Of a stretch of DNA of 64,000 nt, positions 16,577-25,625 are shown in pieces; position 1 is the stretch's first letter; the number at the start of each line of letters is the position of its first letter. Origin of the DNA: CAVPJW01 sp963705525 (lineage in GTDB: Bacteria; Acidobacteriota; Vicinamibacteria; Vicinamibacterales; CAVPJW01); contig CAVPJW010000002.1 in assembly GCA_963705525.1 (NCBI GenBank), forward strand, positions 1,364,001-1,428,000, read 5' to 3'. The position numbers and the translations under genes were made by a program. The notes under the pieces were generated by a model. It saw nothing but the letters and a program-made list of their open reading frames with translations. It was not told the DNA's origin and did not search any database.

Positions 16577-18889
16577 ATGATTGCTCGCCGTACGCGTCTC
16601 ATCTTTTTGTCGGTCGGCGTGCTCGTGCTTGGCTTCGTCGCCTGGCGCGTCAGCGTGGTCGGCCCCTCGATGCTCGGGAGGCTGCTGCCCGGCAATCGTG
16701 GCCCCGCGAACGTCCTCATCATCACGCTCGATACAACGCGCGCAGATCACCTGGGTAGCTACGGCTATGCACGCGGGTCCACTCCGAGGCTTGACGAGCT
16801 GGCGGCTCGCGGCGCACGTTTTCGTGAGGCGATTACCGTCACGCCGCTGACGCTCCCTGCCCACTCCTCGCTGATGACCGGCACGTTCCCGATGTTTCAC
16901 GGGGTGCGGGACAACGGCGGGTTCTACCTGGGCGAAGATCAAACGACTCTGGCCGAGATTCTGCGAGCGAAGGGCTACCGGACCGGCGGCTTCGTGTCCG
17001 CATTCGTCCTCGACTCGAGGTGGGGGATCAATCAGGGTTTTGACACCTACTTCGACAACTTCGATCTCGATCAGGCCAAGGGCGGCGGCATGGACGAGAT
17101 CCAGCGGCCGGCCCAGGACGTGATCGACAAGGCCCTCGAGTGGCTCGACAAGGATGTCGAGCGTCCGTTCTTTGGCTGGGTCCACCTGTACGACCCGCAC
17201 ACGCCGTACAACGCGCCGGAGCCCTTCCGTTCGCGCTTTCCCCGGACTCTGTCCGGCGCCTACGACGCAGAGATTGCCTACGCCGATCAACAGCTGGGCC
17301 GTCTGATCGATCGACTCGCAGACGATGGGCGGCTCGATCGGACGCTTGTCATCGTTCTCGGCGACCACGGCGAGTCGCTCGGCCAGCACCGCGAGCAGAC
17401 GCACGGATTTTTCGTCTACGAACCGGTGCTGCACATTCCCCTGATCATGGCCGGACCGACGATCGAGCCCCGGGTCGTTCCCGATCAGGTGCGCATCGTC
17501 GATGTCATGCCGACCGTTCTGGATCTGCTGGGCATGCCCAAGGCCCCTGGAGCTCAAGGCTCGACGCTGGCGTCGACGCTGCGCGGGGAGTCGTTTGACG
17601 CGCCCGCGTTCGCCGAGTGCTGGTTTCCGCGCTATCACTACGGCTGGAGCGAGCTGATGACCATCCGCGACGGCCGCTACAAATACATTGCAGCCCCACG
17701 CCCGGAGCTGTACGACCTCGAAAACGACGCCGGCGAGCTGAACAACATCGCGGCGACATCGCCCGCGCGTATCGCGGCGCTCGGCAATGCGCTCCGGGAT
17801 CTTGTCGAACGGAGCGCGAGCAAGGCGGCGACGCAGGGACCACAGCGCGTGGATCCCGATGTCGAGGAACGACTCCGCGCGCTCGGCTACGTCGGCGCGA
17901 GCGTGAGTCGCCGCAACCTCGAGGAACGGCCGCGCGGCGATCCGAAGGACAAGATCGAGCTGTACAACCTGCTCAAGCTCGCGGGAACCGATTCCGTCCA
18001 GGATCGGATAGACGATGCGATTGCCAAGGTGAAGCAGGCGCTGGCAGACGATCCGGACATCGTGGAGGGTTACACGATGCTCGGCAACCTGCACATCAAA
18101 GCCAAGCGTCCCGAACAAGCCATCGAGGCGTATCGTCGCGCGCTGGCTCTCGATCCTGAGCACGAGGGCGCGACGTTCAGTCTTGCGCTCGCCTACAAGC
18201 AGGCGGGACGCATGGCCGATGCCGAGGCTGGATTCGAGCGTTCACAGGAACTGGATCCCAGGAGCGGGAAGGCGCTCTGGCAGCTGGCCGACATCTGGAT
18301 GCAGCGTCGCGACTTCGAACGGGCCGAAGCGGGACTGCAGAAGGCGCTGTCCATGAAGGTCGACCGCCCGACGTTCCTCCTGAAGCTTGGTGAGTGCCAG
18401 ATCGAGATGAAGAAATACGAGAAGGCTGAAGAGAGCGTCCTGGCGGCGCTCAAGGAAAAGCCAAATCTGCAGCACGCCCAGTACGACCTCGGCCTCATCT
18501 ACGACGCACGAGGCGCGACCGCACAGGCCATGCGTGCATACGAGACAGAAATCTCGAACTATCCGACAGCCTACCGCGCGGCCTTCAACCTCGCCAAGTT
18601 GCTGCAGGAGAGCGGCCGGCTCGATGAGGCGATCCGCCGGTATCGCGAGTCCGTGACCGCCAATCCGGCATTCGGCAGCGGCTATCTGTATCTCGCCAAG
18701 GCGCTGCTCGATGCATCCGATCTCAAAGGCGCCGAAGAGGCCGCACGAGCGGGCCTGGGCAAGGACGTTGAGAAGGGGGTCAAGCCGCTCGGCCACTACG
18801 TCCTGGCCGATGTGTACAACCGGCAGGGACGTTCGCGAGAGGCGGCTCGGGAGGCCGCAATGGGGAAACGCCTCGAAGAATCACACTGA
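16577..18889 (+). CDS. Membrane-anchored sulfatase-like hydrolase fused to TPR repeats
   Basis: A signal anchor (residues 8-30) is followed by an alkaline-phosphatase-superfamily domain: VLIITLDTTRADHLGSYGYARG with metal Asp52, the nucleophile region TPLTLPAHSSLMTG (91-102), VHLYDPHTPYNAPEPF, and VIVLGDHGESLGQH. Residues from about 440 onward are TPRs (IVEGYTMLGNLHIKAKRPEQAIEAYRRALALDPEHEGA and at least six more). True sulfatases carry Cys or Ser in CxPxR for formylglycine; here the equivalent is Thr-Leu-Pro-Ala-His, so Thr92 is the likely nucleophile and sulfatase activity is doubtful. The hydrolase domain faces the periplasm and the TPRs may recruit partners. Confidence 0.85.
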   Translation: MIARRTRLIFLSVGVLVLGFVAWRVSVVGPSMLGRLLPGNRGPANVLIITLDTTRADHLGSYGYARGSTPRLDELAARGARFREAITVTPLTLPAHSSLMTGTFPMFHGVRDNGGFYLGEDQTTLAEILRAKGYRTGGFVSAFVLDSRWGINQGFDTYFDNFDLDQAKGGGMDEIQRPAQDVIDKALEWLDKDVERPFFGWVHLYDPHTPYNAPEPFRSRFPRTLSGAYDAEIAYADQQLGRLIDRLADDGRLDRTLVIVLGDHGESLGQHREQTHGFFVYEPVLHIPLIMAGPTIEPRVVPDQVRIVDVMPTVLDLLGMPKAPGAQGSTLASTLRGESFDAPAFAECWFPRYHYGWSELMTIRDGRYKYIAAPRPELYDLENDAGELNNIAATSPARIAALGNALRDLVERSASKAATQGPQRVDPDVEERLRALGYVGASVSRRNLEERPRGDPKDKIELYNLLKLAGTDSVQDRIDDAIAKVKQALADDPDIVEGYTMLGNLHIKAKRPEQAIEAYRRALALDPEHEGATFSLALAYKQAGRMADAEAGFERSQELDPRSGKALWQLADIWMQRRDFERAEAGLQKALSMKVDRPTFLLKLGECQIEMKKYEKAEESVLAALKEKPNLQHAQYDLGLIYDARGATAQAMRAYETEISNYPTAYRAAFNLAKLLQESGRLDEAIRRYRESVTANPAFGSGYLYLAKALLDASDLKGAEEAARAGLGKDVEKGVKPLGHYVLADVYNRQGRSREAAREAAMGKRLEESH

Positions 18890-18894
18890 CGGGA

Positions 18895-20052
18895 TCATTC
18901 ACGGGGCGCCATCAACTCCCGCCATTTTCTGCTGAGCACACGATTCCAGTACATCAGAAGCCCGGTCATCGCCAGCACCGGAAGGGCCAATCCCACCGTG
19001 GCCCACACCACCTTCACGGCCTCTCCCCAATACATCCCGAAATGCATCGGGCTCATCGTCGACACCATCCAATCGCCGGTGGAATGATTGATCCCGCGCT
19101 TCCAGGTCGCCAGCAATTCGCCGGTGGCAGGGTCGAAGTACAAATAGCTCGTGCGCGGGAAATCTCCGAGCTGGCCGCGCGCCATCAGGACGACCACCGG
19201 TCTGCTGGGATCGGAGGGAAGCTCGATGCCAGCCAATCGTGCCGCAGGCATGACGGCGTGCGCACTGGCGAGAATCGCCCGCAAGTTCGGCTCGCGCCTG
19301 TCGCCTCGCAATGGAACGGACACCTCCGGAGCAGCGGAATCGACTCGCGACACCTGTCCGATCACACGAACGAACTCCCGGGGCCAGATCAGGTACAGGC
19401 TGGAGACGGCCCAGCCGATGAGAAATACCCATGCCCAGAATCCAACCGCGCCGTGCAGCTCGAAAACAAGGCGACGCCAGCGCTTCCGGAAATCCACCGT
19501 GAGCGCCCGCTGCCATGTCCTGAAGCCACGCCACCAGATGACGATGCCGGTCGCGGCCATGAGCAGCAGGCTGAGGGCGCCGATACCGTTGAGGGTCTTC
19601 CCCGCTGTTCCCATGAGCAGGTTGATATGGAGATCACCAAGCCAGTTGATCCACGACCTATCTAGATCTGTCTGTCCAACAACTTTTCCGGTAATGGCGT
19701 CCGCGTACACATTGCGAGAGCGCCCGCCGTCTTGGACGACGGCGAGAAAGTTTTCGTCCGGGCCGCGTGGGGTATAGACCGTCTCTATGATGTCGTTGGG
19801 CCGGGCGGTCCGCACTCGATCGATGACGGACGCGAGGTCGGCCGTGCGCTGGTCCACGACGAGTGGTGCTCGTGTCAGACCCGTGTACCACATCCGCTCG
19901 AGCTCGTTCACGAACACCAGGATCGAACCCGACGCCCCGATCACGGCCAGGTACAGCGAAACGGTGACTCCGAGCCAGAGATGCACCTGGAACAGCGCCC
20001 TCCGGAGCCAGACGCTGTGAGGCCGATGGAGAAAGCGGCCAACCAGTCCCAT
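18895..20052 (-). CDS. PepSY-associated transmembrane protein
   Basis: The 385-aa protein has the four-helix PepSY_TM layout. The first helix is FQVHLWLGVTVSLYLAVIGASGSILVF; next is a periplasmic part with PepSY-like repeats (NVYADAITGKVVGQTDL, SYLYFDPATGELLATWKRG). Then come LGDLHINLLMG, helices GALSLLLMAATGIVIWW and WAWVFLIGWAVSSLYLIW, LHGAVGFW, MSPMHFGMYWG, and a last helix. The His residues in HLW, LHIN, LHGA and MHFG are typical and may bind heme. Related proteins accompany siderophore uptake and reduce ferric iron; no receptor is adjacent here, so the role is open. ATG at 20052 is used. Confidence 0.85.
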   Translation of the reverse strand: MGLVGRFLHRPHSVWLRRALFQVHLWLGVTVSLYLAVIGASGSILVFVNELERMWYTGLTRAPLVVDQRTADLASVIDRVRTARPNDIIETVYTPRGPDENFLAVVQDGGRSRNVYADAITGKVVGQTDLDRSWINWLGDLHINLLMGTAGKTLNGIGALSLLLMAATGIVIWWRGFRTWQRALTVDFRKRWRRLVFELHGAVGFWAWVFLIGWAVSSLYLIWPREFVRVIGQVSRVDSAAPEVSVPLRGDRREPNLRAILASAHAVMPAARLAGIELPSDPSRPVVVLMARGQLGDFPRTSYLYFDPATGELLATWKRGINHSTGDWMVSTMSPMHFGMYWGEAVKVVWATVGLALPVLAMTGLLMYWNRVLSRKWRELMAPRE

Positions 20053-20119
20053 CAAGCGAGACCGAGCTTACTCGAACCACGAACCAAGTGGTGGGATGAC
20101 GCTGCAGCCGGATCAGGCG

Positions 20120-23100
20120 CTACGCCGGACGATGAGTGGAAGGCGATGACTTCGAACCGGCGAGCCGGCGCATCCATCGCATGCGATCGCGGCGTGCGGC
20201 TGTGGGTTGGCCCTCCGCCACACGATCCAGGATGCGCTGCGGCAAGTGGACCTTGAGCACCATGTCTCCATCGGCTTCGGCGGTCATCCACAGATGGCCG
20301 CCGCAGTCGTGGATGAGCGCCTGAAGTGATCCCAGATCGACGCCGGGTTGATCTGGCGATGTCCCTCCAGCGCCTGCTGTGAGCGACTCGTCTCGAAGGT
20401 CGATGGAGACACCCGTCCGGCTCCGTCGTGCCATGGTAACCGTGACCAACGCGTGAACGCCGGGACGGACGTTGGGATAGCGCTCGATGAACTGGCGGTT
20501 GACGGTCACCATCGAGAGTTCAATCCTCATCTGCCCACCGAACGGCATGCGCTGGCGACCGTACGCCGCCACGTTGATGAGAACCCTCTCGACCCGTTCA
20601 GCATCGACATCGACATTGATCTGGGCCGGATTCTTGGGCCTGACCAGTTCAATGGTCTCCCCGACGACGCGCTTGAGCACCGGCGCGAGATCCACCAGCA
20701 CCTGCCCCATGTTCACCGTTTCGGGAACCGCCGTTTCCTTCTTGCCATAGACAGAGAGCTGGTGGAGGAAGCTGGCGGCTCGCGCCACTTCAGCCAGCAG
20801 CAGCTCGCCTTGATGTCGCAGAGATTCATTGTTGTTGATCTTTGACAACCACTGCTGGCCGTCCCGGGCTACGTCGTTCAACACGTTTTCGCACGTCACG
20901 GCCACCTCGGACGAGAGCCTCGCGACAGCTTCCATTCGTTGAGCATGCCGGAGCCTCTCCTCGACCGAGCGCAGCGCCGTGACGTCTTCCGCCACGATCT
21001 CGATCGCATCAGCGGTCGCCGCGCGCGCCAGCAGCCGCACGACGAGCCGCCGGCCATCCTTGTCCTTCCACATCGTCTCGGTTGATTCGGTGCGCTGAGA
21101 GTCGAAGCAGCGATCGATCAGCCACGGGAGCTCATCGGGATCGTCGAACACCGATCCGAAGTCGCTGCTCCGAAGCTCTTCGGCCGACCGGTAGCCGAGA
21201 AGCGAGACCAGGGCCTGATTGACCTGGTCCAGGGTCCCCTCGCGGCTGCAACGGCCGACTCCGCACGGGATGAGATTCAGTTGACGCTCTCGCTCCGCGC
21301 GAGCCTCATCGAGTTCGCCTTGAAGCGGGGAAAGGCGGTCGACATCGACGCGAAGCCTGTCGCGTTCGCCGCGGGTCGCATCCTGCTGCTGCCCAAGAAG
21401 GGTGAGCTGACCCTGGAGCTGCTCGTTCTCCAACCGACCCTTGTCCCGCGCTTCGACCTCCAGCCGCAGTCGATCGTCAAGATCAGCGAACGATTTGCGC
21501 GCCGCTTCTTCGGCCGCGGCCTGACGGATTGCCTGTTCCTGCAGCTCGGCCTGGCGTTCCGCGAGAAGCGCCTCGAGCCTGACGCGTTCGACAGCCGCCT
21601 CGCGGGAGACGCGTTCGAGCGTCTGTTGGGCATTGGTGCGAACGTGATCGAGCGTCTGTCGAATGGCTTCAAGCTCAAGATTGAGCTGCGCGGTTTCGGC
21701 CTGACTCGCCACGCGGGCGCGCTCAGACTGATCGCGTTCCTGTTTCAGCTGACCGCTGACGATCTCGAGCTGCTGCCGATTCTCTGTGAGCGACGATTGC
21801 AAGGCGTCACGCTCACCCTGAAGGGCCGTTATCCTTCCTTGCGCTTCTTCAGCTTCATGCTCCCGCTCGGCGCGGTCTCGAGCGGATGCTTCGGCAATCT
21901 GCGCCTCACGCTCGACCGTGCTGCGGCGAACGGCGTCAAGCTCGGCCACCAGACGCTGCTCGACATTTGCCGCTTCCGCGCTCAACGTGGACAAATCACG
22001 CTCCAGCGACTCGCGGCGTGTCGTCTCCTGAGTCAACGTCGACTGAACGTTCTCCAGTCGGGAGGATAGCTCCTCAGACAGGTGGCGCTCACTCGTGAGC
22101 GCCTGTTCGACCTGTTCGCGGGCTGCCTCTCCCTCTTGCAGGCGATGTTCCAGCGCTTGCTGGGTCGCCGTCGCGTCGGCGCGCGCGGCTGTCAGGTCCG
22201 TCTCATACCGTGCCAGGAGTTTCTGCGCGGCAGCCGCGTCATTCGCACGGTCTGCCCGAGCCTGATCGAGTGTCGCGAGCGCCTCGGCCAGCCGTCGCTC
22301 CAGAGCCTCACGGATGGCGGACGTTTCAGCCCGCACGGCTGCCAGCTCTTCGCCTCGCTTGCCCAGTTCTTCGGCGGAGGCTCTCGCGTCGTTCTCACGG
22401 TCGACGCGGGCCCGTTCCAGCAACGCCGATGCGTCGGCGAGGCGTCGCTCGGACGCTTCGCGGGTCGCCTGTAGCTCGCCTCGAGCGGCTGTCAGGTTCG
22501 CTTCCTGCTTTGCAAGGCTTTCTGCCGCAGCGGCCGCGTCATGCGCACGGTCTGCCCGAGCCTGATCGAGTGTCGCGAGCGCCTCGGCCAGGCGTCGCTC
22601 CAGAACCTCACGCATGGCGGACGTTTCAGCCCGCACGACTGCCAGCTCTTCGCCTCGCTTGCCCAGTTCTTCGGCGGAGGCTCTCGCGTCGTTCTCACGG
22701 TCGACGCGGGCCCGTTCCAGCAACGCCGAAGCGTCGGCGAGACGCCGCTCGAAGGCTTCGCGGCTCGCCTGTGTTTCCGCACGAGATGCCGCAATCTCAT
22801 CGTTTCGCCGGGCCAACTGCTCCGTCGCCGCTCTGGACTCGTTCTGACGTTCCACCGCGGCTCGATCGCGCGCGCTCGCCGCTTCGGCCAGACGCTGTTC
22901 GTATGTCTTTCGAGTCTCCTGCGCCTCGGCTTCGAGCGCCGCGAGACTGTCGTCGCGGCGTCTGAGCTCCTCAGCCGCAAGCCTCGCATCGTTCGCGCGA
23001 TCTGCCCTGGCCTGCTCGAGCTCCAGCATGGCGCCGGCCAGTCGATGCTCGAGCTCCCTGCGGCTCGCCTCGGCTTCCAGCCGAGTGGTCGCAAGCTCGT

Positions 23101-25291
23101 CATTCCGCCGCGAGAGCTGATCGGCCGTCTCTGAGTGGCCGCGGCGCGCCTCTTCGACCGCCGCCCCCAAATCGGTGATTCGCTGCTCAAAAGCCGCACG
23201 GTCTCGAGTCGCCTCCGCCAGGCTGGCCGCGAAGTCGGCGCTCTGCCGGGCGATGTGTTCGCCAAAGGCGGCCGCCTGCGACGTGCTCTCCTGGGTCGCG
23301 CGCTGAAGAGCCTCCGCCGCCGTTCGTGCCTCTCCTTCGAGCGCTTCGCGTGTTCTCCGGTCCTCATCGAGCAGGGCTTCGAGATCGGCCACGCGGCGCG
23401 ATGCGTGTTCCTCCGCGGCCGCTCGCTCCGACCTCATGCGCTCGTCGGCACGAATGAGCGCGGCCTCGGCGTCGGTCGCACGCCGTTCGAATTCGTCACG
23501 ACTCGTCCGTGTCTCGGCCAGCAACGCCGCGATCTCCGATTCACGCCTTGCGAACTGCTCGCCCGCTGCCTCCAGAGACAGCCGTTCCCGCCTCACATCC
23601 TCGAGCGCCTTCTCGAGCTCCCGCAGCTGCTGACCCAGCGCATCACGGTCTGCCGCTGCGGCCGCCAGACCGGCGGCGTACCTGGTCTGGTGCTCGGCGA
23701 GCTTGGCGGCCGCGTTTGTCAGCTGAGACGCGTAACGCTGCTCGGCGGAATGCGCCGCGGCCTCGGACTCTGCGACCTTCTGTTCGAGGAGCTTTCGGCT
23801 GGAGGTCTCGGCTTCGACGGCCTTCTGCAGTCGCTCCTGATTCTCCAGGAGACTCTTCACCGTCAGGGTGAGTCGCCGCTCGGTCTCGGAGGCGGCAGAC
23901 AGCGTCTCGCGATTCTGCTGCACCAACTTCGCCTGCGCCGCGGCGTCGGCGGCGTGCGCGGTTTTCAGGCGTTCGACGTGTTCATCCCACTCGATGCGCG
24001 CGGCGAGGTGCTCGCGCTGCAGCTCGTCGGCGCGGACTCTCGCCGACTCGAGCTCGGCCTCCAGCCTCTGACGCTCGGAACGGCCCCCCTCGGCAAGTTG
24101 TCGCGTCTGCGCTTCCCGCTCCCGCTGCTTCTGTTCCCACTCGTGTCGTTCGGTCACATCCTCGAAGATGCAGACGATCGAGGGAGAGCGTTCGCCCTGG
24201 GTCCTCCGTGCCGTCCTCGTCTTCAGGATGCGATGACCGCCATCGGGCGTGACGATCTGGAATTCGGCGGCCGCCGAAGGGGTATCGAAGCGCGCACTCT
24301 CGATCATCGTCCGCACCGCATATTTGTCCGCTTCGGCGATGTACGTGTAGAACGACGATCCGAGCATCGCTCTCCGTCCAACCGCCCCAAATGCGGCGAG
24401 GCCCGCCGTGCTCACATCGAGCACCGTGCCGTCGTAGGCGAGCCGCACGAGATACAGCGGCAGGCCGTCGATGACCGAGAGCAGGAATCGCTGGGCCGCC
24501 TGCAGTTCGGCCTGTTCCCTGACCAGAGCCGAATGATCCGACAGGCGATGAAGCCTGAATGACAGAGCCTGGAAGGATGCCTTCGTCCGGGCGACGTAGT
24601 CCGTGGCGCCCAGCTTCAGCGCGGGAATGATGAGGTCCTCATCCCACTCGACGACCAGCACGACCGGCACCTGCAGTTTGCGAGTGGTAACGTCTCTGAG
24701 AATCGCAAAGGTATCGACACCAGGATACCCGTGCTCGATCAGCAGCACATCGAACGGAAGCCCCGTTGTGCCCTGAATCTCTTTGGGAACCGGTTCAAAG
24801 GCCTTGTTCGATACGGGGACCGTTTCAGTTATCTCGAACGGCGAGCCAGGATGAACGAGGCACTCCCGCGCAAACGCGGCGTTGCCGACATAGAGAATGC
24901 GCGTCGGCCCCTTGGCGGATCGGACCGCGACTTCGCGCTGGAGCGCGCGACTGAGGATGCCCGGCAGCACATCGAGCGACTGCCCTTCGACGATGAAGTC
25001 GTCGGCGCCGGCCTTCAGTTCCGCGAACGGGGGATCCGTGTCCGACGAGACGACGATGATGGGAACCGTCAGTCCAAGCGCGCGAACCTGGCCGATGAAC
25101 GAGGCGCAACCCTGATTCTGAACGTGGGATTCAACGAGGAGCGCCGCGAGATCCATGTTCCCGTGGATCCATCTCAGCGCGTCCGGCAGACCTCCGGCCC
25201 ATTCGATCGAGACATCCCGACCGATCTTCTGGAGCGCCACGCCGGCGAGCTGAGCCGACCGGGCGTCATTGGCGACGTAGAGTACCTTCAT
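20120..25291 (-). CDS. Giant signalling scaffold: two pseudo-receivers, PAS, long coiled coil, PAS, degenerate histidine kinase core
   Basis: The product is 1,723 aa with no signal peptide or membrane helix. Residues 1-120 and 130-255 are two receiver-like domains; the phospho-Asp position is Glu in both (E54 in LLVESH, E186 in LLIEHG), and the conserved Lys and acidic pair are weak or missing. Residues 266-385 are a PAS domain. From about 395 to 1335 runs a continuous charged coiled coil containing six exact 50-residue repeats. A second PAS (about 1345-1460) leads into a histidine kinase-like region where the HEx motif reads SEVAVTCENV (Val1465 for His). The N-box reads INVAAYGRQRM instead of a NxxRDA-like sequence, and no DxGxG is visible. 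It should not autophosphorylate; a scaffold or polarity role, as for Myxococcus AglZ-type pseudo-receiver/coiled-coil proteins, is inference. Confidence 0.8.
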   Translation of the reverse strand: MKVLYVANDARSAQLAGVALQKIGRDVSIEWAGGLPDALRWIHGNMDLAALLVESHVQNQGCASFIGQVRALGLTVPIIVVSSDTDPPFAELKAGADDFIVEGQSLDVLPGILSRALQREVAVRSAKGPTRILYVGNAAFARECLVHPGSPFEITETVPVSNKAFEPVPKEIQGTTGLPFDVLLIEHGYPGVDTFAILRDVTTRKLQVPVVLVVEWDEDLIIPALKLGATDYVARTKASFQALSFRLHRLSDHSALVREQAELQAAQRFLLSVIDGLPLYLVRLAYDGTVLDVSTAGLAAFGAVGRRAMLGSSFYTYIAEADKYAVRTMIESARFDTPSAAAEFQIVTPDGGHRILKTRTARRTQGERSPSIVCIFEDVTERHEWEQKQREREAQTRQLAEGGRSERQRLEAELESARVRADELQREHLAARIEWDEHVERLKTAHAADAAAQAKLVQQNRETLSAASETERRLTLTVKSLLENQERLQKAVEAETSSRKLLEQKVAESEAAAHSAEQRYASQLTNAAAKLAEHQTRYAAGLAAAAADRDALGQQLRELEKALEDVRRERLSLEAAGEQFARRESEIAALLAETRTSRDEFERRATDAEAALIRADERMRSERAAAEEHASRRVADLEALLDEDRRTREALEGEARTAAEALQRATQESTSQAAAFGEHIARQSADFAASLAEATRDRAAFEQRITDLGAAVEEARRGHSETADQLSRRNDELATTRLEAEASRRELEHRLAGAMLELEQARADRANDARLAAEELRRRDDSLAALEAEAQETRKTYEQRLAEAASARDRAAVERQNESRAATEQLARRNDEIAASRAETQASREAFERRLADASALLERARVDRENDARASAEELGKRGEELAVVRAETSAMREVLERRLAEALATLDQARADRAHDAAAAAESLAKQEANLTAARGELQATREASERRLADASALLERARVDRENDARASAEELGKRGEELAAVRAETSAIREALERRLAEALATLDQARADRANDAAAAQKLLARYETDLTAARADATATQQALEHRLQEGEAAREQVEQALTSERHLSEELSSRLENVQSTLTQETTRRESLERDLSTLSAEAANVEQRLVAELDAVRRSTVEREAQIAEASARDRAEREHEAEEAQGRITALQGERDALQSSLTENRQQLEIVSGQLKQERDQSERARVASQAETAQLNLELEAIRQTLDHVRTNAQQTLERVSREAAVERVRLEALLAERQAELQEQAIRQAAAEEAARKSFADLDDRLRLEVEARDKGRLENEQLQGQLTLLGQQQDATRGERDRLRVDVDRLSPLQGELDEARAERERQLNLIPCGVGRCSREGTLDQVNQALVSLLGYRSAEELRSSDFGSVFDDPDELPWLIDRCFDSQRTESTETMWKDKDGRRLVVRLLARAATADAIEIVAEDVTALRSVEERLRHAQRMEAVARLSSEVAVTCENVLNDVARDGQQWLSKINNNESLRHQGELLLAEVARAASFLHQLSVYGKKETAVPETVNMGQVLVDLAPVLKRVVGETIELVRPKNPAQINVDVDAERVERVLINVAAYGRQRMPFGGQMRIELSMVTVNRQFIERYPNVRPGVHALVTVTMARRSRTGVSIDLRDESLTAGAGGTSPDQPGVDLGSLQALIHDCGGHLWMTAEADGDMVLKVHLPQRILDRVAEGQPTAARRDRMRWMRRLAGSKSSPSTHRPA
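22163..23062 (-). repeat. Six in-frame 150-bp repeats inside the coiled-coil coding region
   Basis: The encoded units are each exactly 50 residues, beginning RxxxExRLAEA and ending in AxxAExxAx (for example REAFERRLADASALLERAR at the head of one unit). Two neighbouring pairs are nearly identical at DNA level with a period of exactly 300 bp: the block near 22241-22480 recurs at 22541-22780 with only scattered substitutions. This indicates recent duplication of a 100-residue segment, so the number of repeats, and thus the rod length, may differ between strains. Confidence 0.85.
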
Positions 25292-25466
25292 GTAGCTCAA
25301 CCGTACGGAGATGGGGATTTGTGTCGTTATCGGTTTCGTTTCATTATGGCTGCACTATCAAAGTGAAATTGATCCTCATTTTTCTGGCTTTCGGTCGGAC
25401 GATTTCGTGATCGGCGGGCGCAGACGCTCGGCTTCTCGCTAATGGATGAGGTGGAATCGTACAACG

Positions 25467-25580
25467 GTGGTCCTTTGGGGCCCACGGCGGTCCTTTAGGT
25501 CCTTCACATCCTATGAGGTCCTTTGGGTGCCTTGGGGTCTCGATGAACTGCAGGACTGCCGCCAGGACCAAGAGGACCTG
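25467..25580. repeat. Stuttering inverted-repeat element, unit near GGTCCTTTGG
   Basis: Between the scaffold gene and the phosphatase gene, degenerate copies of GGTCCTTTGG (at about 25468, 25489, 25517 and 25531) are followed by their reverse complement as AGGACC-type words (25551-25580). The region is non-coding and can fold back on itself. It has the same design as five other spacers in this window but a different word. Function unknown. Confidence 0.6.
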
Positions 25581-25625
25581 AAGAACCGACGGGATCTTCC
25601 TTGAACACCCTGTTAGGATTGCAGG

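Noticed and set aside
22231..22790. Closely spaced near-identical repeats that might suggest a CRISPR array
   Set aside because: The repeats are long (150 and 300 bp), contiguous, in frame and part of a coiled-coil coding sequence; there are no short repeats with unique spacers and no cas genes.
23135..24562. A 475-codon open frame on the plus strand opposite the scaffold gene (with others at 21281-22069 and 22210-22965)
   Set aside because: They are antisense to a charged coiled-coil gene with strong codon bias, which keeps the opposite strand open; the translations have no recognisable domain and no ribosome binding site.
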